Of a stretch of DNA of 64,000 bases, positions 35,713-44,703 are shown in pieces. The notes beneath the pieces were generated by a model. It was not told where the DNA came from. It saw nothing but the letters and a program-made list of their open reading frames with translations, and searched no databases. The DNA lies in assembly GCF_002005565.1 (NCBI RefSeq), contig NZ_BDJC01000007.1:62001-126000 (forward strand), written 5' to 3'. Numbering within the stretch: position 1 is the first letter of the stretch; every line of letters begins with the position of its first letter. Both the position numbers and the translations under genes were made by a program. Source of the stretch: Streptomyces sp. JHA26 (GTDB lineage Bacteria > Actinomycetota > Actinomycetes > Streptomycetales > Streptomycetaceae).

Positions 35713-36444
35713 ATGGACGTCATGACACCGCCGCCGACATCCGCACGCTCCACCGGCGAAAGGCCCCCCCGGGGGCGCCGACGCGCTTCGCACTCCATGG
35801 AGGCCGTCCTCGACGCGGCTGTGGCCCTGCTCGACGAGGCCGGTGGCTCCGCGCTGACGTTCCGTGCCCTCGCCGCCCGGCTCGGCACGGGCGTCGGCAC
35901 GATCTACTGGTACGTCCAGAACAAGGACGAGCTCCTGGACCGCGCCACCGACCATGCGATCGGCGGGGTCCTGACCGCCGTGGAGGAGCACCCGGACAGC
36001 GACGACCCCATCGCCGACCTCCGCGCGATGGCCGTCACGCTGTTCGACGCGATCGTGGACCGGCCGTGGCTGTCGGCGTACTTCATGCGCAACACCGACG
36101 TCCAGGGCAATTCGCTGCGGTTGTACGAGCGGCTCGGCCGGCAGACCCTGCGCCTGCGCCTCACCCCGCGGCAGCGGTTCCACGCCGTCTCGGCGATCAC
36201 GGGGGTCGTGGTCGGCACGGCCGCCGATCTGGGTGCGGAGATCCCGCAGGAGCTGCTCGACGGCGAGGTGGACCGTGAGGAGTACCTCGGCCGCTTCGCG
36301 GAGTCGTGGCGGTCGCTCGACCCCGGGGAGTTCCCGTTCGTACGGCAGATCGTCGACGAGTTCGCCGGTCACGACGACCGGGAGCAGTTCCTCGCCGCGC
36401 TGGACCTGACGTTGGCGGGCCTGCGCCTCCAGGCCGGAACCTGA
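35713..36444 (+). CDS. TetR-family transcriptional repressor
   Basis: 243 residues. The N-terminal helix-turn-helix is AVALLDEAGGSALTFRALAA, RLGTGVGTIYWYV and QNKDELLDRA. The C-terminal ligand domain resembles TetR_C (AIVDRPWLSAYFMRN; QRFHAVSAITGVVVG). ATG 35713 and 35722 are both possible. It is divergent from the MFS exporter and separated by the phased operator array. It very likely represses that exporter and itself. It ends at a hairpin shared with arsM. Confidence 0.9.
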   Translation: MDVMTPPPTSARSTGERPPRGRRRASHSMEAVLDAAVALLDEAGGSALTFRALAARLGTGVGTIYWYVQNKDELLDRATDHAIGGVLTAVEEHPDSDDPIADLRAMAVTLFDAIVDRPWLSAYFMRNTDVQGNSLRLYERLGRQTLRLRLTPRQRFHAVSAITGVVVGTAADLGAEIPQELLDGEVDREEYLGRFAESWRSLDPGEFPFVRQIVDEFAGHDDREQFLAALDLTLAGLRLQAGT

Positions 36445-36559
36445 ACCTCGGCACGTCCCTGCGACCGGGCCACACGCCGTTCCCCCATCGCCCCCGCGGC
36501 CCAGGTCGGCACACACGGTCGGCATCGGGCACTCGTCCGGGTCCGCGATGTGCGTACAT

Positions 36560-36588
36560 GAGCAGCGCCCCTCGACGAGGCGCTGCTC
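36560..36588. terminator. Bidirectional hairpin terminator
   Basis: A perfect 10-base inverted repeat GAGCAGCGCC/GGCGCTGCTC with a 9-base loop lies between the convergent ends of tetR (36444) and arsM (36601). There is no U-run, as is common in streptomycetes. Confidence 0.7.
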
Positions 36589-36600
36589 ACGTTCATCGGC

Positions 36601-37488
36601 TCAGTCCTGGCAGCCGCAGCCCGAGGCCGCCTTGGCCTCGGTGACGGTCAGGGCGGAGTCGACAGCGGCTTCGCCGGGGGTGCAGCAGGCGTCGACGCCG
36701 CAGCAGACGTCGGCCGGTTCGGCCACCCGGGTCCGGTCCTCGGTGACCAGCGGCTTGGCGGCGCGGACGATCGCCGAGTGCATGCCGTCGGCGACCGGGT
36801 GGGTGGGGGTGATCTCGACGTCGGTGAATCCCGCGGCTTCGAGGCCGGTCCGGTATTCGGTGAAGGAGAGGGCGCCGGCGATGCAACCGACGTGGTCGCC
36901 GCGCTCCGCCCGCTGCTCGGTGGTGAGGGTGTCGTCGGCGACGACGTCGGCGACGCCGATCCGGCCGCCGGGCTCGAGGACGCGGAAGGTCTCGGCGAAG
37001 ACGGCGGGCTTGTCGACGGACAGGTTGATCACGCAGTTGGAGATCACGACGTCGATGGTGTTCGCGGGCAGCGGGACCGCCTCGATCGCGCCCTTGAGGA
37101 ACTCGACGTTCGCCGCGCCGGCCCGCGCCGCGTCGGCGAGGGCCAGGGTCAGCATCTCCTCGGTCATGTCGAGCCCGTACACCTTGCCGGTGGGGCCGAC
37201 GCGGCGGGCGGAGAGGAGGACGTCGATGCCGCCGCCGGAACCGAGGTCGAGGACGCGTTCGCCCTCGCGGAGTTCGGCGACGGCGGTGGGGTTGCCGCAG
37301 CCGAGGGAGGCGGCGACGGCCTCGGCGGGCAGGGCGTCGCGCTCGTCGGCGGCGTAGCGGGTCGAGCCGAAGCCGTCGCCCTCGGCCGGCCCGCAGCGGA
37401 CGGTGACGCCCTCGGACACCTTCACGGCCGCCGCGGCGTATCGCCGGCGGACGGTCTCACGCAGGTCGGTGGTGGTCTGCTCGCTCAT
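36601..37488 (-). CDS. arsM: Arsenite S-adenosylmethionine methyltransferase
   Basis: 295 residues. The SAM-binding motif DLGSGGGIDVLLSARRV is at 81-97 and GLDMTEEM follows. Arsenic-binding cysteines are Cys64 (SLGCGN), Cys152 (SNCVINLS) and Cys202 (HVGCIAGALS), the three conserved positions of ArsM. The C-terminus adds Cys-rich clusters (CCGVDACC; CGCQD), a feature seen in some actinobacterial ArsM and likely extra metal-binding sites. The enzyme makes volatile methylated arsenicals. It is divergent from arsR, which controls it. The exporter and reductase genes are 36 kb away, not in this unit. Confidence 0.92.
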   Translation of the reverse strand: MSEQTTTDLRETVRRRYAAAAVKVSEGVTVRCGPAEGDGFGSTRYAADERDALPAEAVAASLGCGNPTAVAELREGERVLDLGSGGGIDVLLSARRVGPTGKVYGLDMTEEMLTLALADAARAGAANVEFLKGAIEAVPLPANTIDVVISNCVINLSVDKPAVFAETFRVLEPGGRIGVADVVADDTLTTEQRAERGDHVGCIAGALSFTEYRTGLEAAGFTDVEITPTHPVADGMHSAIVRAAKPLVTEDRTRVAEPADVCCGVDACCTPGEAAVDSALTVTEAKAASGCGCQD

Positions 37489-37531
37489 GACTCACTCCCG
37501 GGTGACGGGCCACGGTCAGGGCCCGGAACGG

Positions 37532-37557
37532 CTTGTATCGACCTTCATTGATGCAAG
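37532..37557. promoter_or_regulatory. Probable ArsR operator
   Basis: An inverted repeat CTTGTATC/GATGCAAG (7 of 8 matches) with a 10-base spacer lies between the divergent arsM and arsR genes, where an ArsR dimer should bind. Confidence 0.55.
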
Positions 37558-37593
37558 CTTGCGCCGTTGATCGAAGGACGTCGACATAGAGAC

Positions 37594-37974
37594 ATGTCGA
37601 AACGAGAGGCCGAGGTGGTCGGCCGGGGCAGGGACGCCGCCTGCTGCCCGGGCCTGTCCGCCGCACCGCTGGACGAGGATCAGGCAGCCGACCTGGCGAA
37701 GGTGTTCAAGGCCTTGGGTGATCCGGTCCGGTTGCGCCTGATGTCGATGAACGCGTCACGCGGCGAGGGCGGGGAGGTCTGCGTGTGCGAGCTGACCCCG
37801 GCCTTCGACCTGTCCCAGCCGACGATCTCGCACCACCTCAAGCTGCTGCGCCGGGCGGGCCTCGTCGACTGCGAGCGCCGCGGCACCTGGGTGTACTACT
37901 GGGTGTTGCCCGGCGTCCTGGACGGGCTCGCCACGTTTCTGGCCCCCGCGCGGCCCGCCGCAGTCTCCGCCTGA
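37594..37974 (+). CDS. arsR: ArsR/SmtB-family arsenite-responsive repressor
   Basis: 126 residues. The winged helix is LAKVFKALGDPVRLRLMSMN, then FDLSQPTISHHLKLLRRAGL. Cys63 and Cys65 (EVCVCELTP) are the arsenic-binding pair on the DNA-recognition helix, and N-terminal Cys17-Cys18 may add a ligand. ATG 37594 follows an operator-rich leader. It is divergent from arsM and presumably represses it. Arsenite release of the repressor is inferred from the family. Confidence 0.9.
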   Translation: MSKREAEVVGRGRDAACCPGLSAAPLDEDQAADLAKVFKALGDPVRLRLMSMNASRGEGGEVCVCELTPAFDLSQPTISHHLKLLRRAGLVDCERRGTWVYYWVLPGVLDGLATFLAPARPAAVSA

Positions 37975-38044
37975 ACGCCTCCCCCGGCCGCCGCGTCGCC
38001 GCCGAGGCGCGCTCGGGCAGGTCGGGGCCGTGAGACGTCGAGCG

Positions 38045-38231
38045 GCAGGTCCCGGCGGATACCGTCCTCGGCCCGGGCGACCATGCAGGTGGAACCGAAC
38101 TCCTGCACCGGGGCCAGGAGATGCAGCGACCGAAGGTCGCGTTCCCCCCAGTACCGGGAGTGGTCGGTCAGGACCTGGCGGAAGTCGGCCACCGTGGCCG
38201 ACGCGATGTGCATCCCCATGACGACGATCAT
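38045..38231 (-). pseudogene. GNAT-family acetyltransferase, N-terminal stub
   Basis: From ATG 38231 the frame reads IASATVADFRQVLTDHSRYW, then GERDLRSLHLL and VQEFGSTCMVARAEDGI. This is the beginning of GNAT proteins where a gap to the acetyl-CoA motif should follow. Instead the sequence becomes Arg/Pro-rich and runs antisense into the end of arsR. About 60 of about 150 residues remain, with the motif A helix missing. Confidence 0.55.
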
Positions 38232-38307
38232 GGCAGGGCCGTCCCGACCGTTCCCTGCGAAGGTCGATGCCACGGACGCGCGGCAGAGGCCGCTCTCGCA
38301 ACAGGAC

Positions 38308-39297
<990 letters not shown>

Positions 39298-39721
39298 GAC
39301 GTGTGCCAGTCCTTCCCTGCATGCTCGTTCGTCGTCCCGGCGGCGCGAGAGCCGCCTCGTCCATCTAGCGACAGATGGCGCCGACCGGCATCCCGAGCCG
39401 AGGCCGCGTGACCGGAGCGTCGTACGGCCCCGCGTGACCGGTGCGCCGGTACGGCCGCCGCTGTCGCTGCGCTGCCGTGGCCGTGCCGGCGCCCAGCCCG
39501 TGCCCGTGCCCGTCGCCGTCTTCGTTCGAAGACCGTCTTTGCGGTCTGAACCCGCGGCAGCGGTTGAGCGCCGTGAGCCGTCAGTCCGACGGCAGGGTCG
39601 TCGGCGACCTGCGCGCCGCCCCGGCAACCGCACGGTGCAACCGATCAAGTACACCGCGAGAGCCCGTCTCGCCCACGACGGCTGTGCGCCCCACCGTTCC
39701 CGCAGCTCGAACCCCACCGCG
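39298..39721. other. Intergenic, no gene seen
   Basis: About 420 bases between two minus-strand genes. It contains low-complexity GTGCCCGT/GCCGTC repeats around 39470-39530 but no recognised gene or clear palindrome. Confidence 0.5.
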
Positions 39722-40120
39722 TCACCCTGGACGAGCGCCCGAGCCTCCGAGGCCGGTTCCCTCCTCGCGCTCGTCGAAGTTTTCGCGTGCGCGTTCGATG
39801 GCGGGCATGTTCTGCGAGGCCCAGGCCAGCAGCACGTCGACGGGATGCCGAAGGGTCTTGCCGAGCGGGGTGATCCGGTACCTGACCGCCACGGGGCGGG
39901 TGGAGACGACCTCGCGCTCGACGACGCCGTTGCGTTCCAGGCGCCGGAGCGTCGCGGTCAGCGACTTCTGTGTGACCCGGGGGATGGCCCGGCGCAGTTC
40001 GTTGAAGCGGCACGGGCGCTCGCAGAGTTCGTTGAGGACACTGAGCGACCACCTGTCGAGGATCTGGTCGAGCAGTTCGCGGTGCGGGGCGTCGATGCGG
40101 AGTTCGTCGGCGGTATCCAT
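39722..40120 (-). CDS. HxlR-family transcriptional regulator
   Basis: 132 residues: [40 protein letters not shown], then [14 protein letters not shown] form the HxlR winged helix. A Cys at the end of the second helix (ELCERPC) is compatible with redox sensing. It is divergent from the ridA-like gene, and a TAGGTA/TACCTA repeat lies between. It probably regulates that gene. Confidence 0.88.
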   Translation of the reverse strand: MDTADELRIDAPHRELLDQILDRWSLSVLNELCERPCRFNELRRAIPRVTQKSLTATLRRLERNGVVEREVVSTRPVAVRYRITPLGKTLRHPVDVLLAWASQNMPAIERARENFDEREEGTGLGGSGARPG

Positions 40121-40157
40121 GGCGAAACCTGGTCTCGTTGAAGTGTCTTTCTTCTAC

Positions 40158-40178
40158 TAGGTAGCTTCAAGATACCTA
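40158..40178. promoter_or_regulatory. Probable HxlR operator
   Basis: A perfect inverted repeat TAGGTA/TACCTA, spacer GCTTCAAGA, lies between the divergent hxlR gene (start 40120) and the RidA-like gene (start 40198). Confidence 0.6.
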
Positions 40179-40197
40179 CTGCGGAAGAGAGGAACCC

Positions 40198-40608
40198 ATG
40201 CCAGTTCAGCGCTTGACTCCCGAAGGCATGCTGCAGCCGGTCCCGTACCACCACGTCGCCGTGGGCACCGGGGCGAAGCACGTCCACGTCAGCGGACAGG
40301 TCGCGCGCCGGAGCGACGGGACTCCGGTCGCGCCCGGTGATCTGGCCGGGCAGGTCGCCCAGGCGCTGCGCAACACCGCCGTCGGACTGACAGGCGCGGG
40401 CGCGACGTTCGCGGACGTGCTGCGCCTGACGTTCTACGTGACCCGGTGGGCGCCCGAGAAGATCGGCGACTTCATGGCCGGCGTGGAGGCCGTCGCCGAG
40501 GAGATCGGCCTCCCGACCCCCCTGCCTCCGGCCTCCCTCATCGGCGTCGAGTACCTCTTCGAGCCGGACGTGCTCGTCGAGGTCGAGGCGACCGCGATCC
40601 TGGACTGA
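40198..40608 (+). CDS. RidA/YER057c/UK114-family protein
   Basis: 136 residues. The fold motif HVHVSGQVARRSDGTPVAPG and the TFADVLRLTFYVTRW segment are typical of the family, which in its archetype hydrolyses reactive enamine/imine intermediates. The usual catalytic Arg in the IRVGD motif is not obvious: the C-terminal PPASLIGVEYLFEPDVLVEV replaces it. This copy may therefore belong to a non-deaminase subgroup. It is likely a homotrimer in the cytosol. It is divergent from hxlR and is followed by a strong hairpin. Confidence 0.82.
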   Translation: MPVQRLTPEGMLQPVPYHHVAVGTGAKHVHVSGQVARRSDGTPVAPGDLAGQVAQALRNTAVGLTGAGATFADVLRLTFYVTRWAPEKIGDFMAGVEAVAEEIGLPTPLPPASLIGVEYLFEPDVLVEVEATAILD

Positions 40609-40621
40609 TCCCGGACCGGGT

Positions 40622-40652
40622 GGGGCCCGTGCCCGGCTCGGGAACGGGCCCC
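40622..40652. terminator. Hairpin terminator between convergent genes
   Basis: GGGGCCCGTGCCCG / CGGGAACGGGCCCC with a 3-base loop (one mismatch) lies between the RidA-like gene (ends 40608) and the convergent hypothetical gene (ends 40677). It probably ends both transcripts. Confidence 0.75.
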
Positions 40653-40676
40653 GCCCGCCCGTCGTCCGCCGTCCGG

Positions 40677-41612
40677 CTACCGAGGCAGTGGCCGGGGTTC
40701 GTGGCCGCTGAGGTCGGCGTCCGGCTGCACCTCGTGGAAGTCCAGCCCCAGGTAGATGCTGCCCGCCCATTCCATCGGCGTCTGGTGACCGATGTAGAAG
40801 AGGTCCCCGGTGTCCGAGTCGTCGGTGAGGTTCCAGTCAGAGAAGCAGTCCGTGACCCGCAGCACCGCTTCCTCGTCGCTGGTCCCGAAGCGGCTGGCCA
40901 TTGCCGCGACGATCTCCCGCACCAGGTCGAGCCCCTCCTCGCAGGCCGGGACCGGCAGCCCGGTCAGCACGGTGCCGAGGCGGTGGCCGCGGGCCCGCAG
41001 ACCGTCCCTGACCCGCTCCGCGAACGCCCGTGCGTATTCCTCGTCGCGCTCCGACATGGCCCGGGTGTCGGGTGTCCGGCCCGCCTCGCGGACGGCGGCC
41101 AGCTCCGTCAGGTCCCTGGACCGCAGCGTGCGCTCCTGTTCCCCGCCGAGCCGGTCGGCGAGGGCGCAGGCGGCGTCGAAGAGTTCCGTGTCGCCGGGCT
41201 CGGCCACGAGGTCGTACACGGTCCGGGCGAGGTCGAGGAGCAGTCCGACGGCTTCGTCACGGGGGACGGAACCTGCGGCGAAGTCCTCGACGGCGAGCGC
41301 GAGATCCGCCCGCGCGAACCCGACCCGGTACGGCTCCACCTGGTCCTCGCCCTCCCCGTAACCGAAACGCAGCATGGCGCCGGCCGTGTCGTGGGCCCGG
41401 CACAGGCCGTCGCGCACCGACCCGTACCAGGGGGAGGCGGCGGGCGGTTCCAGAGCCGCGCAGCAGCGTCCCACCGTCAGCAGTGCCGCGGTCACCAGGT
41501 CGGCCTGGGTGCCCTGTGGCAGTACCCGCGGCTCCAGCGGCCCCGGCGCGTCCCACGGGTCGACGGCGTCCGTGTCGTCCCCGGTGTGCGCGTCGTTCTC
41601 GGCGTCCGGCAT
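40677..41612 (-). CDS. Hypothetical protein (311 residues)
   Basis: ATG 41612 is chosen for GGGGGGAACCG in front and because the longer frame above it is Arg/Pro-rich. The protein starts acidic (PDAENDAHTGDDTDAVDPW) and continues as helices (ADLVTAALLTVGRCCAALEP; EEYARAFAERVRDGLRARG). It ends in a segment reading EAVLRVTDCFSDWNLTDDSD and GDLFYIGHQTPMEWAGSIYL. No domain is recognised. A strong hairpin sits 37 bases upstream of its start. Confidence 0.65.
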   Translation of the reverse strand: MPDAENDAHTGDDTDAVDPWDAPGPLEPRVLPQGTQADLVTAALLTVGRCCAALEPPAASPWYGSVRDGLCRAHDTAGAMLRFGYGEGEDQVEPYRVGFARADLALAVEDFAAGSVPRDEAVGLLLDLARTVYDLVAEPGDTELFDAACALADRLGGEQERTLRSRDLTELAAVREAGRTPDTRAMSERDEEYARAFAERVRDGLRARGHRLGTVLTGLPVPACEEGLDLVREIVAAMASRFGTSDEEAVLRVTDCFSDWNLTDDSDTGDLFYIGHQTPMEWAGSIYLGLDFHEVQPDADLSGHEPRPLPR

Positions 41613-41648
41613 CGGTTCCCCCCCTCTCCCACGCCGCGGGCGTACGAA

Positions 41649-41687
41649 ACCGCCCCGGCACGCTCGCAATGAGCGTACCGGGGCGGT
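41649..41687. terminator. Long hairpin upstream of the hypothetical gene
   Basis: ACCGCCCCGGCACGCTC / GAGCGTACCGGGGCGGT: 17-base arms with one mismatch, loop GCAAT. On the minus strand it lies 37 bases before the start of the gene at 40677-41612, so it could terminate upstream transcription or attenuate that gene. Confidence 0.7.
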
Positions 41688-42002
41688 GATCAGGGGTTTC
41701 GGCCCGTGGGGGCCGAGGGCGCTACGACCGACGAGCAGTGCCGGCAGTCCCCGTCGCAGTCGTGTCGGAAGCCGGCCGAGCACCCGTCGGGGGGTCTGGA
41801 CGACACCCGCGGCCTCATGAAGGGCAGGTCGCTCGGCCCGCGGAGGAGGTCAGGAGGACCATGCTTCGCGTGGCCGGGCTCCCGAGGCACGGGCAGCAAC
41901 CGGCGTCGGCCCGTGTCCGACCTCTTCATCGAGGCGTTCCGGCAACTCGGGCACGGCCGGCCTGACGGCCCCTCACTGCGTGGTGCTCAGAGGACACGGT
42001 GA
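41688..42002. other. Gene-free stretch
   Basis: About 315 bases between the hairpin and the DUF3592 gene. Short plus-strand frames have no domain or ribosome site. Confidence 0.5.
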
Positions 42003-42428
42003 TCAAAGTGTGATCAGCAGGACGGCGAGAACCGCCGACGTGCCTGCTGTGAGCACCGCTCCCACCGCGGTGAACACCAGGTGGACCGACGTGGAGTCCC
42101 AGCCGCGGATCTCGAAGCGGCGGGGATCTTCCTCGTCGTAGAGGACCGTGACGGAGTTACCGATGCCGAAGCCGTGGAGAACCGTGCCGCGGCCGAACGT
42201 GGAGCGGTAGGTGCACTCGCGCCCGTCCCGGGTCGTCCAGGCCACGACGGGGTGGTGGTACTTGGCCCCGTCGTCGTCCCGCCTGGTCTCATGACGCACG
42301 ACTCGCCCTGCCGCAGTGATTCCGGTGCGGTGCAGCGCGCCGGCGCGGCGGAGTCCGTACACGCCGGCGCAGAGGAAGCTCACGCCGATCGACATCGGTA
42401 TGAGCGAGAAGAGCCATTCGCGTTCCAT
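42003..42428 (-). CDS. DUF3592-type membrane protein
   Basis: 141 residues with membrane helices at both ends (WLFSLIPMSIGVSFLCAGVY; VHLVFTAVGAVLTAGTSAVL). Between them is an exposed domain AAGRVVRHETRRDDDGAKYH, GRECTYRSTFGRG and VTVLYDEEDPRRFEI, the pattern of DUF3592 (vtvlYdP). The central domain is probably extracytoplasmic. The function of the family is unknown. The ATG lies next to the window's small-membrane-protein region. Confidence 0.75.
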   Translation of the reverse strand: MEREWLFSLIPMSIGVSFLCAGVYGLRRAGALHRTGITAAGRVVRHETRRDDDGAKYHHPVVAWTTRDGRECTYRSTFGRGTVLHGFGIGNSVTVLYDEEDPRRFEIRGWDSTSVHLVFTAVGAVLTAGTSAVLAVLLITL

Positions 42429-42831
42429 GGGGTGTCCGACGCGTGAGTGACGCCGTTGGTTGCCGGCCGCGGATCAGTGCATGCGGCTGCCGACGTCACC
42501 CGGTGGGACGTGGCGGGTGTGCGGGTGCGGACTCTCCCACGAGCAGACCGATGGTCAGGACTGCTGTCTTGCGCATGTGCGTACTTCCCCGTTGCTGAAC
42601 CGATCGATACTGGTGCAAGAGGAGACCGTAGACCATCGCGCCGCGCAGGAGGACACCGTCCGAGGGGGCATCGGGCCGGTTCGAAGCGGCGTTCCACCAC
42701 GGTGCGCCGCTTGCGGAGTTGCGTGTCGAAGGTCGGCGGGCCGACCGCCCCGGCTGCCGCGCCGGAGCCGGTTGCGGACCTGGTCGGCCCGCCCGGGCGC
42801 GGCGCTCGACCGCGCGGGGCCGTCCACCGCC
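42429..42831. other. Intergenic with a weak transposase scrap
   Basis: About 400 bases. On the minus strand, around 42620-42725, the reading FDTQLRKRRTVVERRFEPAR resembles the ERCFNRLK-like end of IS5-type transposases (VVERRF), but the rest is unrelated. No intact gene. Confidence 0.35.
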
Positions 42832-43347
42832 TCAGGACGGGAGGTGCTCGGCCTTGGAGCGAACCTCCTCGCCGCCGGCGCCGGTGGCCGACACGGTCAC
42901 AGGGCGTGCCGGGGGGGCAGAGGCGTGCTCGTGTGCGTGGTCTGCTGTCCGGCCGGGCTTGAACCTGCGGCGGACGAGCGTGATCAGGGAAGGACCTCCG
43001 CGGAAGCACCACAGGGCGATGACCGGATCACAGACGGCGCATGCCAGAGATGAGTCGTGGTGGAACGGCAGGATCGGATTGCCCTTGAGGTGGTGGGCCG
43101 TGTCCCAGGCCGTGTGGAGCAGCCAGCCGACGCCGATGAAGGTCCAGGAGTCCAGGCCGCGGTAGGCGATGTAGGCCATGAGTGCGACGAACGGGAGCTC
43201 CCACAGGCCGAACCCGCCTCCGCTCAGGTAGGCAGCGCCGGCTCCGCCCACCATGATCGCGTCGAAGCGGCGTCGGTGCGGTTCCCTGATCAGGGACATC
43301 AGCAGGCAGTAGACGATGCCGACGATCACCGGTGACACGAGGTTCAT
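42832..43347 (-). CDS. DUF6010-family membrane protein
   Basis: 171 residues. Hydrophobic segments (VSPVIVGIVYCLLMSLI; IMVGGAGAAYLSGGGFGLWE; LPFVALMAYIAYRGLDSW) and the signature GVGWLLHTAWDTAHHLKGNP, then HDSSLACAVCDPVIALWC, identify DUF6010. The His-rich loop could bind a metal. The start ATG overlaps the stop of the next upstream gene (ATGA), so it is translated together with the DUF3817-like and DUF2269-like proteins. The last 45 residues are basic and Ala-rich. Confidence 0.8.
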   Translation of the reverse strand: MNLVSPVIVGIVYCLLMSLIREPHRRRFDAIMVGGAGAAYLSGGGFGLWELPFVALMAYIAYRGLDSWTFIGVGWLLHTAWDTAHHLKGNPILPFHHDSSLACAVCDPVIALWCFRGGPSLITLVRRRFKPGRTADHAHEHASAPPARPVTVSATGAGGEEVRSKAEHLPS

Positions 43348-43646
43348 GAAGGGATGGTTTCTTCCTCTTGGGGGCGGGCCGCATCGCCGCGGCCGAGTTG
43401 TCGCAGCGCGAGCAGCCCGCCGACACCCGGCACGAGGGCCAGGACCTTGATGGCGGCCGGGACCTGCTCGAGACGCCAGGTCGTGATGACGACGAACAGG
43501 TAGGCGCAGCCGTGGGTGGGACCCGTCAAGGACGAGACGGGCTCGAGGTGGACGGTGAACACGTTGGCCAGCATCACGATCAGGGAGATGAGTTCGGCGT
43601 GTGCCGCGATACGCAGAGGAGGTGGAGGCCAAAGGAGCATGGTCAC
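43344..43646 (-). CDS. DUF3817-like small membrane protein
   Basis: About 100 residues from GTG 43646 (or ATG 43640): LRIAAHAELISLIVMLANVF, then TGPTHGCAYLFVVITTWR resembles DUF3817 (YdzA-like), with His in both conserved loops. The stop overlaps the DUF6010 start, and its GTGA overlaps the stop of the DUF2269-like gene upstream. Membrane location is certain, the function unknown. Confidence 0.7.
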   Translation of the reverse strand: MTMLLWPPPPLRIAAHAELISLIVMLANVFTVHLEPVSSLTGPTHGCAYLFVVITTWRLEQVPAAIKVLALVPGVGGLLALRQLGRGDAARPQEEETIPS

Positions 43647-44107
43647 GCCCCCGTGGTGGAGCCGGGGCGGATGATCATCAAGACGGTGACGGTTGCCCAG
43701 AGGAGGTTGAAGATGCCGGTGGTCATGGCGAGGCGGCCGGCGGTTGCGGTCGGCACCGGCGTATCGGCTGGGGTCACCATGTCGGTCAGCGCGCGGTCCT
43801 GGCCGGGCAGGACCGACAGGATCAGGACGCCGGCCGCCGCCGCGGTCAGTGCGATCGAGGTGATCAGCCAGGCGTCGCCGAGGACACCGAGGCTGCCGGC
43901 CGTGGCGAATCCGAAGACGGGGACCGCGATGCCGACGCCGGCGTAGACCCTGCAGATGCGGTGCAGGGTCTGCAGGGTCGTGCGGGTGCCCTCCCGGTCG
44001 CCGGCGGTGCGTCGCAGCGCCGCGGGGAACATGCTCGCAGCGACGGAGACGGGGCCGACGGCCAGGACGGCGGCCAGGACGTGCAAGGACAGCAGGATCT
44101 TGGTCAT
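43643..44107 (-). CDS. DUF2269-like membrane protein
   Basis: 154 residues, four hydrophobic segments (ILLSLHVLAAVLAVGPVSVA; HRICRVYAGVGIAVPVFGFA; AWLITSIALTAAAAGVLIL; AGRLAMTTGIFNLLWATVTV). The first helix contains the LHVLAAVLAVGP pattern of DUF2269-type proteins. Its start overlaps the stop of the broken DJ-1/PfpI gene (ATGA), so this four-gene run was once a coupled operon: PfpI-like, this gene, the DUF3817-like gene, DUF6010. Confidence 0.65.
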   Translation of the reverse strand: MTKILLSLHVLAAVLAVGPVSVAASMFPAALRRTAGDREGTRTTLQTLHRICRVYAGVGIAVPVFGFATAGSLGVLGDAWLITSIALTAAAAGVLILSVLPGQDRALTDMVTPADTPVPTATAGRLAMTTGIFNLLWATVTVLMIIRPGSTTGA

Positions 44108-44505
44108 GCTTGCTGACCCATGGCCGGTCGGCGCTCGCCGGTGACGGGCGAAGAGTTCCTCGACGGCATGCGCGATGCGCGGGCCGGCCTCTCGTTCCAG
44201 CGGGTCCAGGCCCATGTGGCGGCCGGCACCGGGACGGACCCGTCCCGTTTCCACTCGCCGCTCCCCGCCTCCGCCGGGCCCGCGCCGGGCACCACGAACG
44301 TGTCCGTCCGCTCCGGGTCGAGGGCGGCGGTGGCGTGCAGCGCCGGTCCCCCGGTGCCACCGATCATCTCGCGGGGCCCCTCCGCGGGGGCCGGTTCCAC
44401 GGCCACCGCGCCCTCGGTGGCCGTGCCGCCGGCGTACAGCACCTCGTAGGGTGCGACGACGTCGAGCGGATCGAACCCGTCGAACAGGGCGGTCTGGACG
44501 TGCAT
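44104..44505 (-). pseudogene. DJ-1/PfpI-family protein, internal deletion and frameshift
   Basis: ATG 44505 opens with MHVQTALFDGFDPLDVVAPY, then EVLYAGG, the standard start of these GATase-1-like proteins, and later TDTFVVPGAGPAE. The segment with the nucleophile Cys elbow (VCGGAL-type) is absent. The C-terminus LEREAGPRIAHAVEELFARH appears only in the neighbouring frame near 44200-44140. An internal deletion of about 80 residues removed the active site and shifted the frame. The original stop still overlaps the DUF2269-like gene. Confidence 0.75.
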
Positions 44506-44703
44506 GGGGCGTACCTCCGGGAGCGGGTCTGCTGCGTCGTGGTGAAGTCAACCGGCCGCCCGCCTGATCGCCCAGTGGCGCGAGTGACATGTTTCAACGG
44601 GAAATTGCCATACCCTCCTGCCGACCGGAGAACTGCTGTGAGCTGGGCTCACGGGCGTACCGGTCCCGGGTCCGCCGGTGTTCCGAACAGGTAGGTTCCC
44701 GCC

